A stretch of 14,226 nucleotides of DNA from JBAXGW01 sp037139195 (GTDB lineage Bacteria > Bacteroidota > Bacteroidia > Bacteroidales > JAHJDW01). The stretch lies in NCBI GenBank assembly GCA_037139195.1, contig JBAXGW010000089.1, forward strand, positions 1 through 14,226, in the 5' to 3' direction. A program made the position numbers and the translations under genes. Shown here piece after piece: positions 1-8,360 of the stretch (the stretch's first letter is position 1; each line of letters opens with the position of its first letter). The notes below the pieces were generated by a model. That model saw nothing but the letters and a program-made list of their open reading frames with translations. It was not told the DNA's origin and did no database searches.

Positions 1-42
1 ATCCCCTAAAGATAGGCATTTTTTAAGATGAGCTAAGGGGAT
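1..42. repeat. Short inverted repeat at window edge
   Basis: The first seven bases (ATCCCCT) are the exact reverse complement of bases 36-42 (AGGGGAT). All three forward frames carry a stop between 7 and 31, although the beta-helix gene should read through here. It could be a small hairpin or a damaged or chimeric contig end. Confidence 0.35.
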
Positions 43-1172
43 ACCCAGTTAATATAATTTATAATATAACAGGCATGGGTGATGTTGATTATGCTGGGAA
101 TTATTGGAATGGTTATGGAATTTTTATTTATTCTGGAGGAGGATATAAAATCTATCATAATACTATTTCATTAGCTGCAAATCAATCTAATAATGGCTAT
201 CCTGCTTGTTTTTATATACACTCAAATGTTTCTACGGTTGGAGGCATAGACGTAAGAAATAATATTTTTAATATCTCTGCAACTATTGGAGATCAGCGTT
301 ATGCTGTTTTAAGTAACGCAAACTCCAATGTGTTTTCTGCTATTGATTATAATGATTATTATACATCAGCCACTAATTTAGGATATATTGGTGGTTCAAA
401 TAGACAGGTTTTATCTAATTGGCAAACTGGAACTGGTCAGGATATAAATTCAAAAAATGTGAGTCCTGCTTTTATTTCATCTACAAATCTAAACATTACT
501 CCATCTACTGATGGACTTATTGATGGAACTCCATTGGCAAGTGTTGCCAAAGATCACGATGATGAAACTAGAAGTTTGACTAAACCAGATATGGGCGCTG
601 ATGAATATAGTCATGCTTTACCCGTTGAACTTATTAATTTCAAAGGAATTTGTCAGGATACTTTTGTATTGCTAGAATGGACAACTGCCTCGGAAACTAA
701 TAGTAGCTATTTTTTAATTGAGACGAGTTTGAATTTGTTAAATTGGTCTAAATTAGGAACAATAACCGCAAAAGGCAATTCAAATAATCTTAGTAGTTAC
801 GTTTTCAATACTAATAATTTAAACGAAAGAATAGTTTATTATCGTTTAACTGAATTTGATAATGATGGCAGTTCAACAATTTATGACCCAATTTTTACAA
901 AATGTTCAATAGATTTAAATACAAATCCCGTATTAATATTCCCTAATCCACTTCATGATCTACTAAAAATAGTGATAAATAGACAATTAAAGGTCCTAAA
1001 TTTGCAAATTTATGATGAGCAAGGACGACTTATTATAAACGAAAAATATAAGGAGTCGGAATTAGCATCGGGGTTGCTTGAGTATAGTATAAGTAGCTGG
1101 GCAAGAGGTTTGTATTATGTTAAAATTTCTGCTGAAAATTTAACCCAGTTCGAAAAGATTATAGTTTATTAG
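27..1172 (+). CDS. Secreted right-handed beta-helix protein with T9SS type A sorting domain, 5' truncated
   Basis: This is the 3' end of a large secreted protein. The frame is open from base 27, just after an in-frame stop at 24-26. The first ATG (75) sits inside a beta-helix-like run and has no signal peptide or ribosome site, so the true start was probably upstream. Numbering from that ATG, residues 1 to about 175 are Asn/Gly/Tyr-rich beta-helix coils ending in a 'DMGADEY' motif (172-178), typical of the end of such helices in Bacteroidota. Next comes the common 'LPVELINFKG...LLEWTTASETN' domain (182-275), ending near 'YYRLTEFDNDG'. The C-terminal part (286-365, 'IFPNPLHDLLKI' to 'FEKIIVY') is a type A T9SS sorting domain. 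The protein is therefore expected to cross the outer membrane by T9SS and be released or anchored at the surface. Ligand unknown. Family assignment is firm; the broken 5' end may be a real frameshift or a poor contig edge. Confidence 0.85.
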   Translation, partial: DELRGYPVNIIYNITGMGDVDYAGNYWNGYGIFIYSGGGYKIYHNTISLAANQSNNGYPACFYIHSNVSTVGGIDVRNNIFNISATIGDQRYAVLSNANSNVFSAIDYNDYYTSATNLGYIGGSNRQVLSNWQTGTGQDINSKNVSPAFISSTNLNITPSTDGLIDGTPLASVAKDHDDETRSLTKPDMGADEYSHALPVELINFKGICQDTFVLLEWTTASETNSSYFLIETSLNLLNWSKLGTITAKGNSNNLSSYVFNTNNLNERIVYYRLTEFDNDGSSTIYDPIFTKCSIDLNTNPVLIFPNPLHDLLKIVINRQLKVLNLQIYDEQGRLIINEKYKESELASGLLEYSISSWARGLYYVKISAENLTQFEKIIVY

Positions 1173-1205
1173 GGAAATAGACTTTCAGAATAAATTTCAT
1201 TTTAG

Positions 1206-1223
1206 CAGCATTAAAAAATGCTG
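1206..1223 (+). terminator. Possible hairpin terminator after the beta-helix gene
   Basis: A perfect 7-bp stem (CAGCATT / AATGCTG) with a 4-base A loop lies 34 bases after the stop of the beta-helix gene. No T-tract follows it, so it is a weak candidate for an intrinsic terminator and could simply be a chance hairpin. Confidence 0.3.
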
Positions 1224-1311
1224 AATTGTGGGTTAGTTGAGTCAATTTTATTTGTAAAGTGGCAAAGTTGGGCTGCTTAAAGAATTTCGCCTTGATTATA
1301 TCTTTATAAAT

Positions 1312-1345
1312 TTTGAAATGATTTGAATAATTTTTATTATTTTTG
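1312..1345 (+). promoter_or_regulatory. Candidate Bacteroidota-type promoter for the kinase operon
   Basis: TATTTTTG at 1338-1345 fits the TAnnTTTG -7 element described for Bacteroidota exactly. A TTTG at 1312-1315 could be the -33 element, but the 22-base spacer is longer than the usual 19 or so. Transcription would begin near 1352, leaving a leader of about a dozen bases before the ATG at 1365. In such AT-rich DNA a chance match is quite possible. Confidence 0.4.
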
Positions 1346-1364
1346 AGTATCAATCCTTTATAAA

Positions 1365-3581
1365 ATGCGAATTGTCTTTGCCTTGTGTTTAATTATTTGT
1401 ATTTCATTGAAAGTGCAGGCTGATGATTTGATAAAAACAATTCAACCTCAAAATAATAAGACACAAACAGAAAATGCATCTCAAAAGTCTAACTTGCAAT
1501 ACCTTGCATATACTTATTATAAATTCAATACAATTGGACTTGCCAGAAATTATTTCTATAATGCTTCAATAGCGTTAAAAAAAATGGAGTTTAATCAAGC
1601 TCTTAAATATTTTGAGAGTGCATCTTCCGAATATTTAAATATAATTAAACATCCAGATAAATTTGTATCCTCTATTGGTAAAAAAGGACTTGTAAATTGT
1701 TACGATAGCATTGGAAAAATATATAGTAAAATAGGAAACTTTGATAATGCAATTTATAATTATAATAAGGCATTAAAAATACTTGAATTAAATTATAAAA
1801 CTTTAGACAGGCAATATTTAAATTTAGAAGTTGCTGAGTGTTTGAATTTAATAGCAGGCTGTTACGTGTTTAAAAATGAATACAATAATGCCATGGAATA
1901 CTTTTATAAGGCTGTTAGATTGTATGAGTCGTTTAATAAAACAAATAGTATTAACGATAAACTAGGCAAATGTTATAATAATATTGGTGTATTGCATATT
2001 TATACTGGAAATTACCCTAAAGCTATTGATTATTTTTTCAAATCGCTTAAAATAAAAGAGAAAAGAAATGATAGGGCGGGAATTGCATCTATTTATGGCA
2101 ATTTAAGTGCTTATCATTTTGAGCAAGAGGACTATAAAAAGTCGTTGTATTTTAATGTTTTATCATATAAAATTTTTGAAGAATTAAAAGATACAAACAA
2201 GTTGTGTTCTGCCTACAACAATGTAGCCTCATTGTTTTTAGCTCAGAAAGAATATAATAAAGCATTAGGTTGGTGCTATAAATCGTTGGAATTGGGCCTT
2301 AAAATTAAAGAAAAAAAATATTTGTTAAAAAATTCTGCCATTACCTACAGTATAATTGGTTCAATATACAAGAATAAAAACAGATATGAAGAATCATTGT
2401 TTTACTACAGAAAAGCATTAGCGCAAAGCGTTCAATTAAATGATAAATACAGCATGTCATCGGTAAACAATAACATGGCTGAAGTGTTTTTTTATGTCAA
2501 GAATTATAAAAATGCCCTGTTATTTGGATTGAAAGGATTGCAAATTGCAAAAGAAATTGGTGTTCAGGTGAAGGAAAATACTATTTATAGCGTTCTTAAA
2601 AACACCTATTCAGCACTGGGCCAATTTAAAAAAGCAGTGGAATATTCGAATTTATATTTGAAAGCGAAAGATAGTGTTTTAAATAATATCAGAGCATCTG
2701 TCGTTTCAAGTGTGAATGAAAGGTTTGAAGCAGAAAAAAATGAAAAAGAATTAGATATTCTGAGAAATGAAAATAGAATTAAAAAATATGAAATTGAAAT
2801 GGGAAATAACAAGTTATATGGAATTATTGTTCTCTCGTTGTTCCTCGTAATACTTATTAGCATATTGTATAATTTGGTGAGAAGTAAGCAAACTCAAAAC
2901 TTAAATAGTTTATTATTGTTACAACAAAAAAAAGGACTAAATGCTATTAGCGAGACACAAGAACGCGAAAGAATAAATATTGCCAGAGACATTCATGATG
3001 GCTTAGGTCAAATTTTGGCGGCCGTAAAAATAAACCTAAGCATTATAAAATCAGTTTTTGATGAAGCAAATCCAGAAACGAGAGTCCAATATGAGAAAAC
3101 GATGATATTATTGGATAAAGCTTGCACTGAAGTACGGGCTGTTTCACATAATATGATGCCAAAATCATTAATAAATGCTGGGATTGTTACTGCAATAGAT
3201 GAACTTTTATCAAATATGCTTTATCCTAAAGGAATAAATTATAGCTTGGAAGTTAGAAATGTTGAAAAATTACCTGAAAATATCGAATTTCTTGTATATA
3301 GAGTTGCTCAGGAGCTGTTGAATAATGTTACTCAACATGCCTCAGCTTCCATAGTAACATTTCAAATGTACTTAAACAAGAATATTTTAATAATAATAAT
3401 TGAGGATGATGGTATAGGTTATAATAAGCATGTATTAAATGAAGGGAAAGGACTTTTAAATATTGCATCCCGCATTAATTCTCTCAATGGCAATTTTAGT
3501 ATTGAACCAAGTCCAATTCGAGGGACAATTGTCTCAATACGAATTCCTATAGAAAGTAACGTTTTAAAAAATAGCTATTAA
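1365..3581 (+). CDS. TPR-sensor histidine kinase (HisKA_3 / HATPase_c), first of a tandem pair
   Basis: A membrane-bound sensor kinase. An N-terminal signal peptide (1-19, ending 'KVQA-DD') exports residues 20 to about 483 to the periplasm. That part is a row of TPR helices (about 61-435, with repeated patterns such as 'CYNNIGVLHIYTGNYPKAID' at 203-222), followed by a charged coiled coil (about 445-482). A single TM helix spans about 484-505. The cytoplasmic HisKA_3 domain has the box 'ARDIHDGLGQIL', with phospho-acceptor His544 and the D545-xxx-Q549 phosphatase motif known from NarX/DesK-type kinases. The HATPase_c domain keeps the N box (N653, N654), the G1 box 'EDDGIGY' (680-686) and the G2 box 'GKGLL' (694-698), so it looks catalytically intact. 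The stop lies only 4 bases before the ATG of a paralogous kinase, and a NarL-type regulator follows. The periplasmic TPRs presumably bind a peptide or protein; the signal is unknown. Confidence 0.93.
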   Translation: MRIVFALCLIICISLKVQADDLIKTIQPQNNKTQTENASQKSNLQYLAYTYYKFNTIGLARNYFYNASIALKKMEFNQALKYFESASSEYLNIIKHPDKFVSSIGKKGLVNCYDSIGKIYSKIGNFDNAIYNYNKALKILELNYKTLDRQYLNLEVAECLNLIAGCYVFKNEYNNAMEYFYKAVRLYESFNKTNSINDKLGKCYNNIGVLHIYTGNYPKAIDYFFKSLKIKEKRNDRAGIASIYGNLSAYHFEQEDYKKSLYFNVLSYKIFEELKDTNKLCSAYNNVASLFLAQKEYNKALGWCYKSLELGLKIKEKKYLLKNSAITYSIIGSIYKNKNRYEESLFYYRKALAQSVQLNDKYSMSSVNNNMAEVFFYVKNYKNALLFGLKGLQIAKEIGVQVKENTIYSVLKNTYSALGQFKKAVEYSNLYLKAKDSVLNNIRASVVSSVNERFEAEKNEKELDILRNENRIKKYEIEMGNNKLYGIIVLSLFLVILISILYNLVRSKQTQNLNSLLLLQQKKGLNAISETQERERINIARDIHDGLGQILAAVKINLSIIKSVFDEANPETRVQYEKTMILLDKACTEVRAVSHNMMPKSLINAGIVTAIDELLSNMLYPKGINYSLEVRNVEKLPENIEFLVYRVAQELLNNVTQHASASIVTFQMYLNKNILIIIIEDDGIGYNKHVLNEGKGLLNIASRINSLNGNFSIEPSPIRGTIVSIRIPIESNVLKNSY

Positions 3582-3585
3582 TATT

Positions 3586-5805
3586 ATGAAAGTATTTTTA
3601 GTAATAGTTTTTTATGTTTTTATTTCTATGTTTGTATGCAAAAACACTGTTTTTTGTACTGCGAATGATACAATAATTATAAGAGAAAAGGCGAATCTTA
3701 AAATATCTAAATGTATTTGCAAAACAGATACTATTGATGCTGCAAATTTTCATCTTTTGATAAATAGATCTATCTGTGCTTATTCAACAGCAGCCGATTC
3801 TAATTATTCTATAGGAGTATTTCAAAGTGAAAAAAATCAAATAGTTGCTTCAATAATTAGTTTTAAAAAGGCTGTCTGCGAATATCAACTTTTATCAAAA
3901 AATAAAACTCACTATATTTCAATTGTTGGAACAAAAGGATTGATTGCCACATATTCTAGATTAGGAAATTTGTTTTTTAAGCTAGGTGATTTCATAATTG
4001 CTCAAATTTATTATGAAAGAGTGCTAGAGAGCATAAAATCAAACTATAAATTATTCGATAAAACTTCCCTTTATATAAATATTACGTCGTGTCTTAATTT
4101 AATAGGAAATTGTTATGCCAGCGAAAGCAATTATAACAAATCTATTACTTATTTTAAGAGTGCGATAAAATTATTTGATTATTTAGGTTTAAATCCAATA
4201 ATGCAAAAGGAGTTGCAGAAATTATATTATAATATTGGTATAGCCTATATTTGCAAAGGGGAATATTCCAATGCATATTATTATTTGTATAAGTCGATTA
4301 AACTATTAGAAGGGAAAAAAGATAATTCTAGTATTGCTCTTGTATACTCAAATTTAGGAGCCTTGTTTTTTAAGCAAGATGATTATTCAAATGGACTTAA
4401 TTGCTTTGTTAAATCGTATTCTATATATAAAAAGCTTAACAATTTGCAAAAAATAAGCGAATGCTATAATAGTATTGCCAGTGCTTTTTCTAAAAGAGGA
4501 GAAATAAGAAAAGCAATTATCTGGTATGAAAAATCTCTTGCAATTAGCTCGACTATTAATTATAAACAGGCATCGAGTGTTAGTTATTATAATATTGGAG
4601 CTATATATAAAAATCAACAAAACTATAACAAAGCACTTGAAAGCTTCACAATCGCATTAATGCAAAATATTGCTTTTGATAATAAATACGGAATATCTTT
4701 AATCAATTGTAATATTGCCGATATATATAATAAGAAGAAAGATTATAAGAAGGCACTGACCTTTGGTCTCAAGAGTTTAACCCAAAATAAGAGTTTGGGG
4801 GCTCAATTAAAAGAATATACAATATACAATGTTTTAAAAGAAACATATTTTGGGCTGGGCGAATATAAAAAAGCGTTCCAATATGGAGAACTCTATTTAT
4901 CTGCAAATGATAGTACTTTTAATCAAATAAAAGCTAAAACGATTGCTGAGACCACTGCAAAGTATCAAATTGAAAAACACGCCAAAGAAATAGATTTGCT
5001 TAAAAGGGAAAATGAAATTAAAAAATATGAGATAAAACAGCAAAATGCAAAGGTTTATAGCTTAATTGGATTATCTTTATTTATTATTGTTTTGTTTATT
5101 GTTTTTTATTTTTTAATAAGAGCAAAACAAAAAGAGAATTTTAATAAAGAATTATTAGACCAGCAAAATAAAGGACTAATTGCGATTAGCGAGTCGCAAG
5201 AGCGCGAAAGAGTCAGAATTGCAAGGGAATTACATGACGGAGTAGGGCAATTATTAGCTGGCGTAAAGATTAATTTAAGCAGTTTTAGACCCCAATTTGA
5301 TGACATTTCTCAAAAAGAAAGAGACGCCTATTTAAATACTATTAAGTTGATAGATGAAGCTTGCACGGAAGTTAGGGTTGTTTCACATCAAATGATTCCA
5401 AAATCATTGACTAATTCTGGAATAGCGAATGCTGTTGAAGAGTTGCTCGGAAATGTTCTTAAGCCCGCGGGCATTATGTTCAGTTTTGATCTTCATAATA
5501 TTCCAAAACTTCCAGAGTTTATTGAGTTTCAGCTATACCGAATAATCCAAGAAATTATTAATAATGTGATTAAGCATGCTTCTGCAAGCTTTGTTTCAAT
5601 TCAGTTGTTAAAAAATAATGCTGCACTTGTTTTAATTGTTGAAGATAATGGCGTTGGTTATGATAAAATGAAAGTAAAAGATGGGATTGGCTTATTAAAT
5701 ATATTGTCTCGCGTTAGTTCGTTAAATGGAAATTTCTCTATTGAACCTAGTCCTGGGAATGGCACTATAGTTACAATACGCATTCCAATAATTATAAATG
5801 AATAA
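3586..5805 (+). CDS. TPR-sensor histidine kinase (HisKA_3 / HATPase_c), second of a tandem pair
   Basis: A paralogue of the kinase just upstream, with the same layout and almost the same length (739 versus 738 residues), so the pair probably arose by tandem duplication. A hydrophobic signal peptide (about 1-25) leads into periplasmic TPR repeats (about 110-440), a charged coiled coil, and one TM helix at about 490-512. The HisKA_3 box 'ARELHDGVGQLL' contains His550 with D551 and Q555 of the DxxxQ phosphatase motif. The ATPase domain has N659/N660, G1 'EDNGVGY' (686-692) and G2 'GIGLL' (700-704). Both kinases end with the same 'NGNFSIEPSP..GTIV' block. No active-site residue appears lost, so both should autophosphorylate. 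The stop is 6 bases before the response regulator start, implying co-transcription and a shared regulator. Whether the two act as homodimers or a heterodimer cannot be told from sequence. Confidence 0.93.
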   Translation: MKVFLVIVFYVFISMFVCKNTVFCTANDTIIIREKANLKISKCICKTDTIDAANFHLLINRSICAYSTAADSNYSIGVFQSEKNQIVASIISFKKAVCEYQLLSKNKTHYISIVGTKGLIATYSRLGNLFFKLGDFIIAQIYYERVLESIKSNYKLFDKTSLYINITSCLNLIGNCYASESNYNKSITYFKSAIKLFDYLGLNPIMQKELQKLYYNIGIAYICKGEYSNAYYYLYKSIKLLEGKKDNSSIALVYSNLGALFFKQDDYSNGLNCFVKSYSIYKKLNNLQKISECYNSIASAFSKRGEIRKAIIWYEKSLAISSTINYKQASSVSYYNIGAIYKNQQNYNKALESFTIALMQNIAFDNKYGISLINCNIADIYNKKKDYKKALTFGLKSLTQNKSLGAQLKEYTIYNVLKETYFGLGEYKKAFQYGELYLSANDSTFNQIKAKTIAETTAKYQIEKHAKEIDLLKRENEIKKYEIKQQNAKVYSLIGLSLFIIVLFIVFYFLIRAKQKENFNKELLDQQNKGLIAISESQERERVRIARELHDGVGQLLAGVKINLSSFRPQFDDISQKERDAYLNTIKLIDEACTEVRVVSHQMIPKSLTNSGIANAVEELLGNVLKPAGIMFSFDLHNIPKLPEFIEFQLYRIIQEIINNVIKHASASFVSIQLLKNNAALVLIVEDNGVGYDKMKVKDGIGLLNILSRVSSLNGNFSIEPSPGNGTIVTIRIPIIINE

Positions 5806-5811
5806 TTAGTT

Positions 5812-6465
5812 ATGAATAAAATTAAATTATTAATCGTAGACGATCATCAAATAATAATTGATGGATTGAAATCATTGTTAAGTACTGAAGATTTTATCGA
5901 AATAGTTGGGGAAGCAAAAAATGGGAGAGAGGCAATAGATCTTGCCTCGCGCATTGATATCGATGTAATATTGATGGATGTTGATATGCCCATAATGAAT
6001 GGTAGAGATGCTACAATACAAATTGTAAAAAACTATCCGACTATTAAAATCATAATTTTGACTATGTTTAACGACAAAAGTCTATTTAGTGAGCTTATAA
6101 AGGCAGGAGCTTCGGGTTATGTGCTTAAAAATACAGATAAAGAAGAATTAATTGAGGCTATAATTAGTGTAAGCGAAAATAAAACTTTTTTTAGTTCCGA
6201 AATTCCTATTATGATTGTAAAGCCTTCTACAGAGCAAATATTATCAGGGTCAACAAATAATTCCGAAGATTTAAAAGTACTAACAGACAGGGAGATTCAA
6301 ATCCTCATATCAATTGCACAGGGATTAACAAATGCTGAAATTTCAAAAAAATTATACATTAGCATTAGAACAGTAGATACACATAGAACAAATTTAATGA
6401 GGAAGCTAAGTATTCACAATGTTGCTGGTTTGATAAAGTTTGCAATAAAACATAACTTGATATAG
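5812..6465 (+). CDS. NarL/FixJ-family response regulator
   Basis: A cytoplasmic two-component response regulator and transcription factor of 217 residues, the usual size. The receiver domain (about 4-120) has the acidic pair D10/D11, phospho-acceptor D56 in 'ILMDVDMP', T84 and K106, so the full phosphorylation set is present. The C-terminal LuxR-type helix-turn-helix (about 155-212) contains 'LTDREIQIL', 'QGLTNAEISKKL' and 'SIRTVDTHRTNLMRKL'. It is the third gene of an operon behind two HisKA_3 kinases, the class that normally pairs with NarL-type regulators, so it is very likely their common target. The target promoters are not evident here, and no inverted-repeat operator was recognised upstream of the operon. 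Confidence 0.95.
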   Translation: MNKIKLLIVDDHQIIIDGLKSLLSTEDFIEIVGEAKNGREAIDLASRIDIDVILMDVDMPIMNGRDATIQIVKNYPTIKIIILTMFNDKSLFSELIKAGASGYVLKNTDKEELIEAIISVSENKTFFSSEIPIMIVKPSTEQILSGSTNNSEDLKVLTDREIQILISIAQGLTNAEISKKLYISIRTVDTHRTNLMRKLSIHNVAGLIKFAIKHNLI

Positions 6466-6627
6466 AATTTTATTTAGAAAAATTCACTGAACTCTTCTTA
6501 TTATGATTTAGTTTTAAAATTTAAGCAGTTATGTAATTTCTATTGTGCTGCTGATTGTTATGTGTTAATAATATAAAAAAGTTGGGGTCAAAAAAGTCGT
6601 AATTTATTCGCAAGCAAATGAGTCTGC
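6466..6627. other. Intergenic, no gene seen
   Basis: AT-rich spacer after the response regulator. Both strands are interrupted by stops and no convincing hairpin lies close to the regulator stop. The run AAAAAAGTTGGGGTCAAAAAAG near 6575-6596, with two copies of A6-G flanking a GC-rich core, is the only notable local pattern and has no clear meaning. Confidence 0.5.
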
Positions 6628-6714
6628 TCAGCTTAGTTCATCGTTTTGGTCGTCATTTACATCAATAAACTCCCAAATATCAAAAGCTTCGTAACCTCGA
6701 ACTTCCAACTTTTA
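6628..6714 (-). pseudogene. Coding-looking 27-codon C-terminal remnant
   Basis: On the minus strand, 27 sense codons lie between a TAA (6712-6714) and a TGA (6628-6630). The peptide runs 'KLEVRGYEAFDIWEF' and then the acidic tail 'IDVNDDQNDELS'. The balanced composition, Trp and charged tail look like the end of a real protein rather than AT-rich noise, but there is no start codon and the terminator of the neighbouring gene lies directly upstream. I do not recognise the family. It may be a relic of a deleted gene, or chance. Confidence 0.25.
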
Positions 6715-6729
6715 AAACACTTTGAAAGA

Positions 6730-6761
6730 ACAAAAGAAGCTTTTAAGGCGGCTTCTTTTGT
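6730..6761. terminator. Strong bidirectional hairpin between converging operons
   Basis: A perfect 11-bp stem (ACAAAAGAAGC / GCTTCTTTTGT) encloses a 10-base loop (6741-6750). It lies 17 bases past the stop of the minus-strand membrane-protein gene and 264 bases past the response regulator. The T-rich 3' arm suits rho-independent termination of rightward transcripts, and the leftward transcript forms the same hairpin, so it probably ends both units. Confidence 0.65.
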
Positions 6762-6777
6762 CCTAATTCTTCCCAAT

Positions 6778-8316
6778 TTAAATTTGAATCAATTTTTTCA
6801 ATGCTCTTACACCTTCTATTGGCTCTAAAACGTCTCCTTTGAATGTAGATTTTGCTATTCCAATGGTCGATTTAAAAGTTTCAGGAGAAATAATATATAT
6901 TTTCTCATCGTAAGTTATGCCAAAGCAAATGTTTTTGAGCTTAGTGCTGTATCCAATTCTTAAAGGTGAATATTCAATTACGCTATTTGCATCTAAGGTA
7001 GCAATGTACACTCGTTTTAATTTTAGCTCGGCGCCTGTTTTTATATCTTTAAAAGATGGGTTGTTTACAATAGCAAATTGTTGAATTGGCATTGGTACAT
7101 CGCAATTCCATGTGCCAAGCGCATTCATCGAAAAATTGCGATAAAAGGTATTGTTGTTGATTAAATTTGAATTTGCAAATTCATCACTCAAATAAGTAGC
7201 TGAAACACTAGCCACCTTGCTTGTTGCTTGAGCTTTTTTCTTGTTTGCTTCATTGTAAGCAGTTATAGCACTTTGGTATTCTTTTTCTGCAAAAGCGGCT
7301 TTAGTGATTAGGTTCACTGTTGAATCTCTTTTCGAAAGTGTTACTTGATATTCATTATTTGCATTGATACGTTTTAAACTGATTTTAGCCCAGTTTATTT
7401 GATACCAAGCCTTATTGAACTTAGTTTTGTTTTCGTTTACTTCGAACAAAATATTCTTATAAATACTTAATTCGGGAAAATCTTTTGACTCAAAATCTAC
7501 CTTAAAAACTATTTTATTTTTCGTTGTTATTACTGGTTTTACGTATTCTGCTTGTGCTGTTAGTATTAATGAATCTGAATTAGCTTTTGTTTTTTTAATA
7601 GCTTTAGATATTGCCATTGGCGAAATCTTGTCTTTTCCCATGTACGACCAATTGTTTTTAACCGTATCTAAATAATACAAATTAAATTTTTGGTCTTTAT
7701 TGTTTGAGATTAAATCAACATTAATCGATTTGTTTTTTGCTAGATACAGGGTGTCATTTCCTTTCATTGCTCTAACATCTATCATTCCTGCCGATTCAAA
7801 GCAATATCTGGTTCCTGCCGAATCGTAATTCATAGGAATACCACTAAGGAAAATGTCTACTGGATTATGAAACTCACGGTATAGAAGCTTTAATGGAGCC
7901 GAAACTGGATTATTATTTTTATCTACAAATGAATTTGCTGGAATATTGATTTTTGTTCCGGTATTTGTTTCGATTTTTTGTGCTTCGTTGCTTGTTATTT
8001 CTGCCACTTGATAATCAATTCCAATTTCTTCAAATGGTTCATAAACAAAATCATGCATCTTAACACTATCTGCTTTTTCACTTGTTTGAACCGTATTAGG
8101 ATCAGGTTTAGTGTTTTTGGAGTTATAAACTGCTAATACAACTACAATTGAAGTAATTACTGCTCCAGATAATCCGTACAGCCAGCCTTTTGATAGTAAA
8201 CTAAATTTCGACATAGCGTTGAAGCTGCTAAGCAAATTATTGAAAGGCTGTTTTGTTGAAAGTATCTGTTGTTCTGATAATTCTGGTTTTGGTGTTTTTA
8301 TATTTATTTTTTGCAT
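6778..8316 (-). CDS. Single-pass membrane protein, probable anti-sigma-type partner of the ECF sigma factor
   Basis: A 512-residue protein with no N-terminal signal peptide. Residues 1-45 are polar and should be cytoplasmic, one TM helix lies at about 46-64 ('LYGLSGAVITSIVVVLAVY'), and the remaining 445 residues would be periplasmic. Residues about 118-182 carry 'INIPANSFVDKNNNPVSAPL' and 'YREFHNPVDIFLSGIPM', a pattern I recall from uncharacterised Bacteroidota envelope proteins. A region rich in Ala, Lys and Gln (about 340-372) may form a helix, followed by 'NALGTWNCDVPMP' (398-410). The start ATG lies 44 bases after the stop of an ECF sigma gene on the same strand, and the topology is that of a sigma-sequestering membrane regulator. 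However, the cytoplasmic part is short and has no His-x3-Cys-x2-Cys zinc motif, so the anti-sigma role is inferred from position and topology only. It could instead be a structural effector of the regulon. Confidence 0.8.
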   Translation of the reverse strand: MQKINIKTPKPELSEQQILSTKQPFNNLLSSFNAMSKFSLLSKGWLYGLSGAVITSIVVVLAVYNSKNTKPDPNTVQTSEKADSVKMHDFVYEPFEEIGIDYQVAEITSNEAQKIETNTGTKINIPANSFVDKNNNPVSAPLKLLYREFHNPVDIFLSGIPMNYDSAGTRYCFESAGMIDVRAMKGNDTLYLAKNKSINVDLISNNKDQKFNLYYLDTVKNNWSYMGKDKISPMAISKAIKKTKANSDSLILTAQAEYVKPVITTKNKIVFKVDFESKDFPELSIYKNILFEVNENKTKFNKAWYQINWAKISLKRINANNEYQVTLSKRDSTVNLITKAAFAEKEYQSAITAYNEANKKKAQATSKVASVSATYLSDEFANSNLINNNTFYRNFSMNALGTWNCDVPMPIQQFAIVNNPSFKDIKTGAELKLKRVYIATLDANSVIEYSPLRIGYSTKLKNICFGITYDEKIYIISPETFKSTIGIAKSTFKGDVLEPIEGVRALKKLIQI

Positions 8317-8360
8317 GGCTTTTCAAATTAAAAGGTTAAAAGAAGGTTTTTAGCTGAGGT

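Noticed and set aside
1159..1353. 64-codon minus-strand frame between the beta-helix gene and the first kinase
   Set aside because: Composition is AT-driven (Lys, Asn, Phe, Ile), it overlaps the end of the beta-helix gene and the likely promoter, and shows no recognisable motif.
6646..6828. 60-codon plus-strand frame
   Set aside because: It runs through the terminator hairpin and into the 3' end of the minus-strand membrane-protein gene; no start signal or family resemblance.
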